A stretch of DNA of 64,000 nt from Martinezella tropici (GTDB lineage: Bacteria; Pseudomonadota; Alphaproteobacteria; Rhizobiales; Rhizobiaceae). The notes beneath the pieces are model-generated. The model was not told where the DNA came from. It made no database searches and saw nothing but the letters and a program-made list of their open reading frames with translations. The stretch spans positions 124,001-188,000 of the forward strand of contig NZ_VNIP01000006.1 in NCBI RefSeq assembly GCF_008370325.1, given 5' to 3'. The stretch's first letter is position 1. Each line of letters opens with the position of its first letter. Below are positions 30,206 to 37,670 of the stretch, one piece after another. Both the position numbers and the translations under genes were made by a program.

Positions 30206-30700
30206 ATGTGTAAGAGAGCCGTTGAAGTCACCTATAGCGAGGAAATCCTGCGTGACGCCGTTCGAACTTGTGTTTGGCGGCAGGGTGTGGTGCGTCAGAA
30301 AGGGCTATGGGCCGCAGAGGCCATGCTGATCGCTCTCCTCATTTGGCTGCCTTTGAGGGGTGAGCAAGGTTGGCTGCTTGGGGTCATCAGCGTTGTCGCC
30401 CTTCTTCCTCCTTGCCTGATCATCGCGATGTGGATTGCACATCATCGCAACACAGTGGGAAAATTCCACAGGATGCCGAGCCGTCGGGCGGACTTCACGT
30501 TTCTTGACGAAGGGCTTGAGGTGGCATCCGAACTGGGGTCTGCGAAAATCCCATGGTCTGGCATTACCGAGATTTGGGAGCGACCGGCCTACTGGATGAT
30601 ATTCACGGCTCCAAACCAGTTCATGACGCTCCCCCTCCAAGCGGTATCAGCCGAGGACCGTGACTTTCTACGATCTAAAGTGCCGGTTGCGGTGCCGTAA
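30206..30700 (+). CDS. YcxB-like membrane protein
   Basis: Protein of 164 aa with an N-terminal cytoplasmic strand region, two hydrophobic segments (about residues 33-72, with WLPLRGEQGW between them) and a C-terminal domain with FTFLDEGLEVASELGSAKIPWSGITEIWE, the layout of the YcxB-like family. Function unknown. The ATG at 30206 is chosen because GAGG precedes it and because the longer frame begins inside the intergenic repeat at 30027-30130. Confidence 0.7.
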   Translation: MCKRAVEVTYSEEILRDAVRTCVWRQGVVRQKGLWAAEAMLIALLIWLPLRGEQGWLLGVISVVALLPPCLIIAMWIAHHRNTVGKFHRMPSRRADFTFLDEGLEVASELGSAKIPWSGITEIWERPAYWMIFTAPNQFMTLPLQAVSAEDRDFLRSKVPVAVP

Positions 30701-30752
30701 AAGGCCTAGATCGCGCGAGAGGCGAATGGCTTTGCGCCTGCCGTGCTATTCC

Positions 30753-30832
30753 AAAAAAAGAACCGCGCTCGTGGCGCGGTTAAGTCTAGGGAGGAAACAC
30801 CCAAGGAGGGTATTTACAGTCAGAAGACTGTA
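30753..30832 (-). ncRNA. mmgR: Small RNA of the alpha-r8 / MmgR (Rfam 'suhB') type
   Basis: Minus-strand transcript of about 77-80 nt. From its 5' end: hairpin ACAGTC-TTCT-GACTGT, a single-stranded stretch holding ACCCTCCTTGGGT and TTTCCTCCC (anti-Shine-Dalgarno-like), and an intrinsic terminator AACCGCGC / GCGCGGTT followed by CTTTTTTT. This order and wording agree with my memory of MmgR of Sinorhizobium, an Hfq-linked sRNA that limits polyhydroxybutyrate accumulation under nitrogen shortage. The neighbour at 31013 is an inositol-monophosphatase family gene, fitting the Rfam name suhB. Family assignment is from memory; the sRNA architecture itself is seen. Confidence 0.75.
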
Positions 30833-30837
30833 GCTGG

Positions 30838-30867
30838 ATATTGATATCGCATTGCACAAATGTCAAG
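30838..30867 (-). promoter_or_regulatory. Promoter of the MmgR-like small RNA
   Basis: On the minus strand, CTTGAC (30862-30867), an 18-base spacer and CAATAT (30838-30843) match the rhizobial sigma70 pattern CTTGAC-N17/18-CTATAT. It places the start near 30832, just before the first hairpin. Confidence 0.6.
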
Positions 30868-31012
30868 CATTTTATTGCGCTGCAAAATATTTGGGCAGAT
30901 TTGAAGATCATGCCTGATTGGCGGGCAGGTACCCGCCGCGTCATCATCCGGTTTGCTTCACGGCTCATATGGGATATGACATCGCCCATCCTGTCATTTA
31001 CGCGGATTGACC

Positions 31013-31786
31013 ATGCTTCCCGATCGCTCGTTCTTCTATCGTCTGGCCGAGGCGGCCAAGGCCGAAACCCTGCCGCGCTTCCGCGCCGGCGTCGATGTGG
31101 TCAACAAGGAAGCCAGCGGCTTCGATCCGGTGACGGAAGGAGACCGCGCCGCCGAAGAGGCGATTCGCGCATTGATCGAGGCCGAGTTTCCCGAGCATGG
31201 CATTCTGGGCGAGGAGCACGGCAGCGTCGGGCTTGATCGCGAACATGTCTGGGTGATCGATCCGATCGACGGCACGCGCGCCTTCATCTCGGGTGTTCCG
31301 GTTTGGGGAACGCTGATCGGCCTGCAGAAGAACGGCCGCGCCATCATGGGGATGATCGATCAGCCTTTTACGGGTGAGCGCTATTTTGCCGATGGCAATG
31401 GTTCTACCTATTCGGGGCCGGATGGTGAAAAGCGGTTGCAGGTCCGCGATTGCGGCAGCCTTTCGAACGCCATCCTCTTCACCACCTCGCCGCATCTCTT
31501 CGTTGGCGAGGAGCTTGCCAGATATCGCGAGATCGAAAGCCAGGTCCGGCTTTTCCGCTATGGCACGGATTGCTATGCCTATGCGCTGCTGGCCGCAGGC
31601 CATATCGATCTCGTCATCGAGAATTCGCTGAAACCCTACGATGTCGGCGGCATCATTCCCGTCGTCGAGCAGGCCGGTGGCATCATGACCACCTGGAATG
31701 GCGGCCGACCGGAGATGGGTGGAACGATCATCGCAGCCGGCAGCCGCGCCGTTTATGAACAGGCTTTGGCTGTCCTGTCTCGCTAG
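31013..31786 (+). CDS. hisN: Inositol monophosphatase family protein, probable histidinol-phosphatase
   Basis: Protein of 257 aa in the Li+-sensitive, Mg2+-dependent phosphatase family. Metal ligands are intact: Glu in GEEHG (about 64-68), VIDPIDGTRAF (about 82-92) and the distal PYDVGGIIPVVEQAGG Asp. The spacing fits the HisN-type histidinol-phosphate phosphatase of Actinobacteria and alphaproteobacteria; a general inositol-phosphatase role cannot be excluded. ATG at 31013 is preferred to the TTG two codons upstream. The TAG stop (31784-31786) is the first triplet of an intergenic repeat (TAGAGCA). Confidence 0.85.
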   Translation: MLPDRSFFYRLAEAAKAETLPRFRAGVDVVNKEASGFDPVTEGDRAAEEAIRALIEAEFPEHGILGEEHGSVGLDREHVWVIDPIDGTRAFISGVPVWGTLIGLQKNGRAIMGMIDQPFTGERYFADGNGSTYSGPDGEKRLQVRDCGSLSNAILFTTSPHLFVGEELARYREIESQVRLFRYGTDCYAYALLAAGHIDLVIENSLKPYDVGGIIPVVEQAGGIMTTWNGGRPEMGGTIIAAGSRAVYEQALAVLSR

Positions 31787-31891
31787 AGCAAGTCCAGGAA
31801 AGGTGCGTAGCGGTTTCCGTCCGCAGTTGTGGAAACAAGCGAATGGAGCGATTTGGCGTTTCACCGAATAGCCAAATCACTCCATTCGCTT
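31784..31891. repeat. Degenerate palindromic repeat acting as a bidirectional terminator
   Basis: A decayed copy of the TAGAGCAGTTCC-type unit (31784-31837), then an almost perfect 19-bp palindrome AAGCGAATGGAGcGATTTGGC / GCCAAATCaCTCCATTCGCTT (31838-31891). It supplies the hisN stop codon and ends a few bases before the stop of the convergent hydrolase gene. Confidence 0.75.
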
Positions 31892-31895
31892 GGCG

Positions 31896-32870
31896 TCAGG
31901 CTTCCGCTTCCGCCTCATAAGCATTCGTCTTCGCATCGCTGCCGGGGATGAAGGCATGGATCGCGGCGAGAGCCTGATTTCGGTAGATATCGCGCTCCTG
32001 CAGAATCTCATGCTTGGCGCCGTGAATGGGCACGAGTTGTGCGGCGCGGAAATAACGCGACAGCCGCTCCTGATCGGCATAGGGCACGACACCGTCCCGC
32101 GTCGGCGCGAGCAGGACAGTGGGGACGTGAATCGAAAACAGGTGTTCGGGCCTGTTGACCCGTTCGATCGCCCGCAAGGCCTGCGACAGCCAGCGCGCCG
32201 TCGGCGGACCCAGGCAAAGCTGCGGATAGGCGGTACCGATGCCGATGTTGCGCCGATAGCGCTGCTCGTCCGTCGTCAATGGATTGTCGGCGAAGGGTCT
32301 TTCCTTGAATTTCTTGCTGAATTGCATTCGGCCAAGGCCGATGCCGCTGACGGTGCCGGAAAGAAAGCGGATGAAGGCCGGCGATACGCCGTGACCGGTC
32401 AGGCCGATGAAGGGGGCGGACAGCACCATCCGGTCGATGCGCGTTGCCAGCCCCGGTGCCGCCGAGAGCGCGATCAGCGCGCCCGTCGAATGGGCCAGCA
32501 GAAAGAAGGGCAGGCGCGTGTCCGGCAGGACGATTTTGTCGAGGAAAGCCGTGAGATCGCGTTCATAATCGGAAAAGTGTCGGATATGGCCGCGCAAGGG
32601 ATCCTTCAGCAGCCGTTCCGATCCGCCCTGGCCACGAAGATCGAATGTCGCAACCCAGAGACCCTTGGCGTTAAGGTCGCGGATCGTCTCGAAATATTTC
32701 TCGATGAATTCGTTGCGGCCCTGCAGCAGAACCACGGTTCCTCTAGCGACCGGCTGCTCGCAGCGGAAGATGGCATAGCGCAGCTTGCGCCCGTCGAAGC
32801 TCTCGAAGAACCCCTCGGTGCGGTTCTCCGGCACAGGATTGTCTGCTGTGGAATAGAGGACCGAATCCAT
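31896..32870 (-). CDS. Alpha/beta hydrolase, lysophospholipase L2 (PldB) type
   Basis: Serine hydrolase of 324 aa in the hydrolase_4/PldB group. Oxyanion region LLQGRNEFIEKY near 49-59, nucleophile elbow AHSTG with Ser128, late acidic residue in APTRDGVVPY and His in GAKHEILQER. Members release fatty acids from lysophospholipids or monoacylglycerols; the substrate here is not known. The ATG at 32870 is chosen: the open frame upstream (to 33047) is Cys- and Asn-rich and not protein-like. No signal peptide. Confidence 0.82.
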   Translation of the reverse strand: MDSVLYSTADNPVPENRTEGFFESFDGRKLRYAIFRCEQPVARGTVVLLQGRNEFIEKYFETIRDLNAKGLWVATFDLRGQGGSERLLKDPLRGHIRHFSDYERDLTAFLDKIVLPDTRLPFFLLAHSTGALIALSAAPGLATRIDRMVLSAPFIGLTGHGVSPAFIRFLSGTVSGIGLGRMQFSKKFKERPFADNPLTTDEQRYRRNIGIGTAYPQLCLGPPTARWLSQALRAIERVNRPEHLFSIHVPTVLLAPTRDGVVPYADQERLSRYFRAAQLVPIHGAKHEILQERDIYRNQALAAIHAFIPGSDAKTNAYEAEAEA

Positions 32871-33096
32871 GACGGTGTCGCGCCTCGCTGACAAATGTCT
32901 CGTCTCAAGGGGATAGCGCAGCCCGGAGGAATTGCAACAGGTTTGTTGGCGGTTCCGGCAATCGAACTCGGTGCCCCCAAAGACGGTATTCCTTTCATCG
33001 GAGGTTCCGATGACATTATCGTTTTTCTCCGTTTCATCTTCTTGCACGTCTTTGCGAATGTTCGGCCGTGGTCATCATCTGCTGGAATGAAAAGAC

Positions 33097-33831
33097 ATGC
33101 CAATCACCGAAATTGCGGAACCAAGAATTCTTATTATCGGCGGTAGCTCCGGAATGGGGCTGGCGCTGGCAAAACGCGCGCTTGCCGCCGGCGCTAAGGT
33201 CATCATCGCTGGACGGAACACGGACAAGCTCCAGCGCGCTTGCGCGGAACTCCAAAACCCATCGCTTTCCATTGAGACAGTCGATATCACGCAAGAAAGC
33301 CAAGTCGCCGATCTGTTTGAACGCATCGGCCGGCTCGATCATATCGTAAGCACTGCCGCCGATATCGAAGGTGCTTACGAGCTGCTGCCTTCGCTGGACC
33401 TCAGGGCTGCGCAGAGGGTCGTGGAAAGTAAATTCTACGGTCCGTTACTGCTTGCAAAATATGGGTCACCCTTACTCTCTGCCACTGGCTCCATCACGTT
33501 CACGTCAGGCATTGCCGCTTATCGACCGGCCGCACGAGGGTCGGTGGTCGCTGCCGTCAATGCTGGACTGGAAGGATTGGTTCGCGCACTCGCAGTCGAG
33601 TTGGCGCCCATTCGGGTAAACGCCGTTTCACCTGGCTGGGTCGATACGCCCATCTGGACGTTCGTTGCCGGTGACCAGAAAGAAGAAACATTGGGCGCCA
33701 TGGCAAAACGGCTGTTGGTCGGGCGGGTAGGACAACCGGAAGATATCGCCGATGCCATCAGCTTCCTGATGGGCAACGCCTTTACAACGGGGACGATACT
33801 GCATGTCGAGGGCGGACATCGGCTGATTTAG
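33097..33831 (+). CDS. SDR-fold protein lacking the catalytic Tyr-x-x-x-Lys
   Basis: Short-chain dehydrogenase/reductase fold of 244 aa. The cofactor loop GGSSGMG (15-21) and AGR at 38-40 suggest NADP(H) binding, and the PIRVNAVSPGWVDTP segment and VEGG end are normal. However, Ser137 is followed by AAYRPAARGSVVAAVNAGLEG, where Val and Asn155 occupy the usual Tyr and Lys places, so classical hydride-transfer chemistry should be impaired. Similar divergent SDRs occur elsewhere in proteobacteria. Convergent with a LysR gene, whose 3' end overlaps by 50 bases. Confidence 0.8.
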   Translation: MPITEIAEPRILIIGGSSGMGLALAKRALAAGAKVIIAGRNTDKLQRACAELQNPSLSIETVDITQESQVADLFERIGRLDHIVSTAADIEGAYELLPSLDLRAAQRVVESKFYGPLLLAKYGSPLLSATGSITFTSGIAAYRPAARGSVVAAVNAGLEGLVRALAVELAPIRVNAVSPGWVDTPIWTFVAGDQKEETLGAMAKRLLVGRVGQPEDIADAISFLMGNAFTTGTILHVEGGHRLI

Positions 33832-34720
33832 CGGATGCAAAGCCGGTGCTTGCGACCGCCAGCAGCAGCTTCAGAGCTTGCGGCTGAACACGCTTGCGCC
33901 GCCAGATCATCACAAGCGAGGCTGTCCGCATTGGCCCCGGCCAGGGCATTTCGTCAAGTTCGCCACGATGGAGTGCGTCCGCGATGGCAAACCGCGGAAC
34001 GAGGCTCGAGCCCGTACCGGCAGCCACGAGGCGAGCAATGGTACCGATGCTGCCGACTTCGGCGGCGAGCTTTGGTACTGCTGTCCCTGCCGCCTCGAAT
34101 GCCTTGTCGAACAGGTGCCGGTAGACGCAGCCGATTTCTGTTGCCACGAAGCTCATCGAAGCAGGTGCTGCCAGACCGCTTGTCTTCGATGATGCCTCCC
34201 GTGTGGGAGGGGTAATGAGGATCATCGGCTCCGTCGATATCACCCGCTTTGCGAGGCGTTCATCGACGTCGCCTCTGTCAAAGCAGAAGGCGACATCGAT
34301 CTCACCGACTTCGAGCTTGCGCAACAGATCGCCACTGCCCGCAACCTTAACCCGCAGATCGATATCGGGGTGATCGCGCTGAAAGGCCGGCAACCATTGC
34401 GGAAGCTTCATGGAAGCAATGGTCTCGAGTGCGCCGATCGTCACCGTCCCAACCGCAGCCCCCAAGACTGCTTCAACGGCAGCGCGCGCCTCGTTGCCGA
34501 TTGCCAGTATTTCTTCGGCATAGGGTCTCAGTGCCTCGCCAGCTGCCGTCAGCTCCAAGCTCGATCTCGACCGGATAAAAAGCGCGGCGCCTAATTCGGC
34601 TTCGAGCGACTGGATCTGATCGCTCACGCTCGATTGTGCGAGATGGACCTCTTCGGCTGCGCGGGTGAAATTCCGGGTCCGGGCGACCGCCAGGAATGTC
34701 TTGAGTAATCGGGGGTGCAT
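33782..34720 (-). CDS. LysR family transcriptional regulator
   Basis: LysR-type regulator of 312 aa: winged helix at 1-60 (LKTFLAVARTRNFTRAAEEVHLAQSSVSDQI), linker helix, then a periplasmic-binding-like effector domain from about 90. Start taken at MHPRLLKTF (34720), the usual LysR beginning, not at 34753. Its 3' end runs 50 bases into the convergent SDR gene, so full expression of either could hinder the other. Target genes unknown; the SDR gene is a candidate. Confidence 0.88.
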   Translation of the reverse strand: MHPRLLKTFLAVARTRNFTRAAEEVHLAQSSVSDQIQSLEAELGAALFIRSRSSLELTAAGEALRPYAEEILAIGNEARAAVEAVLGAAVGTVTIGALETIASMKLPQWLPAFQRDHPDIDLRVKVAGSGDLLRKLEVGEIDVAFCFDRGDVDERLAKRVISTEPMILITPPTREASSKTSGLAAPASMSFVATEIGCVYRHLFDKAFEAAGTAVPKLAAEVGSIGTIARLVAAGTGSSLVPRFAIADALHRGELDEMPWPGPMRTASLVMIWRRKRVQPQALKLLLAVASTGFASAKSADVRPRHAVSSPL

Positions 34721-34943
34721 CGAGTCGTGCCGAACCAAAGTGACAAGCGCCATTTAAAGTGAGACCGCCATTTAAAGCGAGGCGACGCCAATACCGGTCA
34801 GGCTGCCACATCCCCTATATCGACGTCAATGCAACACGGGATGGTCGCCGGAAGATCAGAAAAAAGCTGGCCAACGGTGCCCGTAATTCGCGGTGCCCTT
34901 GAAGGCGCCTGCGGCATGATCTCGATCGCGATATCCGTCCGCA

Positions 34944-36011
34944 TCAGGCCTTCGGTGTCGCGCCGCGTCGTTCGAGCGCAGTCTTGCGGATGACGTCGGC
35001 GATCTCAGGGCTGCTGCTCGACAGCATTTGGAAATCCGACGAATAGAGCGACAGCAAGGAGACCTCGGTCGCGGCGCTGACGGTGGCCGAACGGGGCTCG
35101 CCGCTGATCAGGGCCATCTCGCCGAAGAAGCTACCGGAGCCGAGCTCAACAGGGTTCGGCGTGGCGACGCTGACGCGGCCCTCGACGATGAAATACATCT
35201 GGTCACCGGCCTCGCCCTTGCGGCAGATGATGCCGCCGGCCGGCACGACACGCGGTCTTAGCGCTCTAACGATCTCTATGAGCGCGGCCGAACCAAGTTT
35301 CTGGAAGAGCGGCACCGCCGCAACCAGCTGCCAATTTCGCACGAAGTCCTGGCGACGGACCTCTTCGTAGAAGCCGGTGGCGAGGATGCCGGCCCAGAGC
35401 GCAAAGATGCCGATTCCGCTCATCATGACCAGCCCCGCGAGGACGCGGCCGGCGAAACTTTGCGGAATCTCGTCGCCATAACCCGTCGTCGACAGCGTCA
35501 CCACCGCCCACCACATCGCCAGCGGGATGCTGCCGAACTTGTCCGGCTGGACGTCGCGCTCGATGACATAAGCCACGAGCGCCGCGCCGAACAGAACGAT
35601 GCCGAAGATCGAGGTGACGCCGATGAGGTTGCGCGCTTCCTTGGTCAGGACCCTCCCCAGCAGCCGGAAGAAGATCGAGCCGCGCAGCGGCTTCAAGAGC
35701 CATATGGCGCAATAGAGGCTTTGGTCGCGGCCGTGGACGAGAAGGAAGGCGGCCAGAGGGACTAAAACAGCCAGTATGTCGACGGCGATTTCCGGTGTGC
35801 TGCCGCGAATGTCTTTCGTCCGCTGCACGATCAGCGTCTCAATCAGTTGCAGGCCGAAGGCAACCCAGATGCCGGCGAGCAGAACTTGCAGGATGAGCCT
35901 GGTCTGTCCAGCTATATCAGGCGTCGTCAGTGCCGCCACGGTCAACAGGCCGATTGCGGCGAGCACCGCGTTCAGCGATGCGGAAATCTTCGAAAAAGGG
36001 AGCGCCGACAT
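34944..36011 (-). CDS. Cyclic-nucleotide-gated potassium channel, MlotiK1 type
   Basis: Six-helix K+ channel of 355 aa, the same length as MlotiK1 of Mesorhizobium loti. S1-S6 occupy about residues 12-215, the selectivity filter TTGYGD is at 175-180, and there is no large C-linker: the cyclic-nucleotide-binding domain follows directly (about 225-345) with the phosphate-binding cassette GEMALISGEPRSA; Arg307 matches the cAMP-contact arginine reported for MlotiK1. Stand-alone gene. Physiological role in rhizobia is not established. Confidence 0.92.
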   Translation of the reverse strand: MSALPFSKISASLNAVLAAIGLLTVAALTTPDIAGQTRLILQVLLAGIWVAFGLQLIETLIVQRTKDIRGSTPEIAVDILAVLVPLAAFLLVHGRDQSLYCAIWLLKPLRGSIFFRLLGRVLTKEARNLIGVTSIFGIVLFGAALVAYVIERDVQPDKFGSIPLAMWWAVVTLSTTGYGDEIPQSFAGRVLAGLVMMSGIGIFALWAGILATGFYEEVRRQDFVRNWQLVAAVPLFQKLGSAALIEIVRALRPRVVPAGGIICRKGEAGDQMYFIVEGRVSVATPNPVELGSGSFFGEMALISGEPRSATVSAATEVSLLSLYSSDFQMLSSSSPEIADVIRKTALERRGATPKA

Positions 36012-36041
36012 TCAATACCCCGGGGTGGGCTGCCACTTACC

Positions 36042-36146
36042 TAAAGCCTTTCCGCCTTTCTTCGAAACGCAAAAACGCTCTATCCTCTTGTTTTTACGCA
36101 ATTCCGGACGGAAAACCGCTACGCACTTTTCCTGGAATTGCTCTAG
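36042..36146. repeat. Rhizobial palindromic repeat
   Basis: Reverse-oriented copy of the element at 30027: TAAAGCctTTCCGC ... AAACGCTCTA, then ACGCAATTCCGGACGG ... CCTGGAATTGCTCTA. Lies between the channel gene start and the Lrp gene stop, probably acting as the Lrp terminator. Confidence 0.75.
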
Positions 36147-36212
36147 AATAGGATGGCTTCGATCCAAACGTAAAGGGCTGGCAGGATATGCGCAGCGGCC
36201 AAGCGTTGTGTG

Positions 36213-36692
36213 TTATCGCTGCCCGACCTCGAGCGGAAACCCCTTGAAAGGCTTGATTTCCTTGAGCACGAAGGTCGTCTGCATTTCCTTGATGCGCGGC
36301 AGCCGGCGAACGACCGCCATGGCGAAATCCGCATAGCTGTCGAGATCGGTCGCGACCACTTGCAGCAGGAAATCCGCGTCGCCGGCGATGCTGTAGCAGG
36401 CTACGACTTCGCTGAGCTTCAGGACGTCGCGCGAGAATTCCTCGGCCTCCACTTCGCTATGGCTGTCGATCTTCACCCTGATGAAGGCGAGAACGCCAAG
36501 GCCGATCCGGCGCCTGTCCAGGGTTGCCGCATAACCCTGGATCACGCCTGTTTCCTCCAGTTGGCGCACGCGCCGCCAGCATGGCGACGTCGAGAGCCCG
36601 ACTTCGGAGGAAAGCGCCTGATTCGTCAGGCGCCCGTCCTTCTGCAGCGCTCCGAGGATCCGCAGATCGATGGGTTCAAGGGCTTCAGGCAT
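36213..36692 (-). CDS. Lrp/AsnC family transcriptional regulator
   Basis: Feast/famine regulator of 159 aa. N-terminal helix-turn-helix (about 8-55) with LSSEVGLSTSPCWRRVRQLE, then the RAM effector domain (about 65-150) with AGDADFLLQVVATDLDSY. The ATG at 36692 is chosen; the TTG at 36704 would add four residues. Divergent from the DUF2000 gene across 131 bases, the usual arrangement for an Lrp-type regulator controlling its neighbour. Confidence 0.88.
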   Translation of the reverse strand: MPEALEPIDLRILGALQKDGRLTNQALSSEVGLSTSPCWRRVRQLEETGVIQGYAATLDRRRIGLGVLAFIRVKIDSHSEVEAEEFSRDVLKLSEVVACYSIAGDADFLLQVVATDLDSYADFAMAVVRRLPRIKEMQTTFVLKEIKPFKGFPLEVGQR

Positions 36693-36823
36693 ATCCGATC
36701 TCAATTTCAGTGAAATTTGGTAGGCTCTACCATAATCGCGTTACTGGCTGCAATGAAAGGTAAGAATGTCCCGGATCTCGGGGATATCCTGTACGCACAT
36801 AATCTCAACAGCAGCAGGTCTCC

Positions 36824-37240
36824 ATGCTTCCCGATATTCGTCTTGCCATCGTCATCAATCCGGCATTGCCGCTCGGTCTGATCGCCAACACCGCCGGCGC
36901 CATCTCGATCGGGTTGGGTGCAAAGTTTCCCGCGCTCGCGGCCAGGCAATTGACCGACAGGGAGGAACGTACGATCGACATCAGCTCGAACATGCCCGTT
37001 CCGATACTGCAGGCGGATGCGGAAACCATACGATCTCTGTTGCTGAAGACCTTGCCGGTAGAAAACGACCGAGCGATCGTTCCGTTTCCTGCCTTTGCCC
37101 GCTCGCTGCACGATTACAGGGACTATGAGGCGACGTTTCCCGATCGCGACCTCGCCGGCGAGGCGATCGACGGCCTGGGGCTGGCGGGGCCTTCGAAATG
37201 GGTGAAGTCGCTGACTGGCTCGCTGAAATTGCTGCGGTAG
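36824..37240 (+). CDS. DUF2000 family protein
   Basis: Protein of 138 aa matching the DUF2000 pattern: AIVINPALPLGLIANTAGAISIGLGAK-like start, with an Asn-Pro and a Gly-rich loop, then the conserved PVPILQADAETIR region and FARSLHDYRDYE late in the chain. The family has a peptidyl-tRNA-hydrolase-like fold; activity is untested. Divergent from and probably regulated by the Lrp protein, so an amino-acid-linked role is possible but inferred. Confidence 0.78.
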   Translation: MLPDIRLAIVINPALPLGLIANTAGAISIGLGAKFPALAARQLTDREERTIDISSNMPVPILQADAETIRSLLLKTLPVENDRAIVPFPAFARSLHDYRDYEATFPDRDLAGEAIDGLGLAGPSKWVKSLTGSLKLLR

Positions 37241-37253
37241 CTGCGGGCTTTGA

Positions 37254-37319
37254 TGCAATTCCGGGCGGAAACCGTTTTACACTTTTCCTGGAATTGCTTG
37301 GGTCCTGGAATTGCTTGGG
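37254..37319. repeat. Partial palindromic repeat with a 17-bp tandem duplication
   Basis: Half element AATTCCGGGCGG ... CTTTTCCTGGAATT, the same family as at 36042. Its right end, TCCTGGAATTGCTTGGG, is duplicated exactly in tandem (37286-37302 and 37303-37319). Confidence 0.7.
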
Positions 37320-37324
37320 CGCTC

Positions 37325-37437
37325 AAAAGAAAAAAGGCCGGCTTGCGGAGATAGAGAGATCCGCTTCGCCGGCCGAGCAAGGACTGAAGAAGAAGGGACG
37401 ATACACTTCAGTCATCGGACGATGGTGTTCCGATGAT
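37325..37437 (-). ncRNA. Candidate small RNA with three hairpins and a strong terminator
   Basis: Read on the minus strand: hairpin TCATCGGA / TCCGATGA (37412-37436), hairpin GACTGAAG / CTTCAGTC (37382-37413, with the two stems sharing two bases), then an intrinsic terminator GGCCGGC-GCGGA / TCCGC-GCCGGCC (37336-37374) followed by TTTTTTCTTTT. No minus-strand gene lies upstream that this terminator could serve. A CTATCT -10-like box is at 37442-37447, but no good -35. Family not recognised. Confidence 0.42.
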
Positions 37438-37535
37438 TTGAAGATAGGGCTGCCAGCCTGAACCGGTTCCGAACCATGCGTTCATCTGCGGTTCACGCAG
37501 GTTTTTCCTTGGAATTTCCCGAACCGCGCAGGGGT

Positions 37536-37564
37536 CTTGAACTCTGCAAAAGCGATCACCATCT
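37536..37564 (+). promoter_or_regulatory. RpoH (sigma32) heat-shock promoter
   Basis: CTTGAA at 37536-37541, a 17-base spacer and CCATCT at 37559-37564, fitting the sigma32 pattern. It points to the small heat-shock gene, predicting a start near 37571 and a 5' leader of about 100 bases. Confidence 0.72.
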
Positions 37565-37570
37565 CTTTTT

Positions 37571-37670
37571 CGCGGGCGCCAAACGGGCTCGCAGAACCGT
37601 CCCGAGGCTGCCCGGAGTGGGGCCGTGGGGCAAAACTTGAAATCGCAATTGTCGCTCACAGGAGGACTCC
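37571..37670 (+). promoter_or_regulatory. Probable ROSE-type RNA thermometer in the heat-shock leader
   Basis: Leader of about 100 nt. It can form GCGGGC / GCTCGC and GCCC / GGGC hairpins, then a weak 3' hairpin in which TCGCT (fits the ROSE U-U/C-G-C-U motif) faces AGGA of the Shine-Dalgarno AGGAGG. ROSE elements control small heat-shock genes in rhizobia by melting on warming. Pairing was done by eye. Confidence 0.5.

Noticed and set aside
32871..33047. 59-codon extension of the alpha/beta hydrolase
   Set aside because: Cys/Asn-rich and unlike the family; likely untranslated leader.
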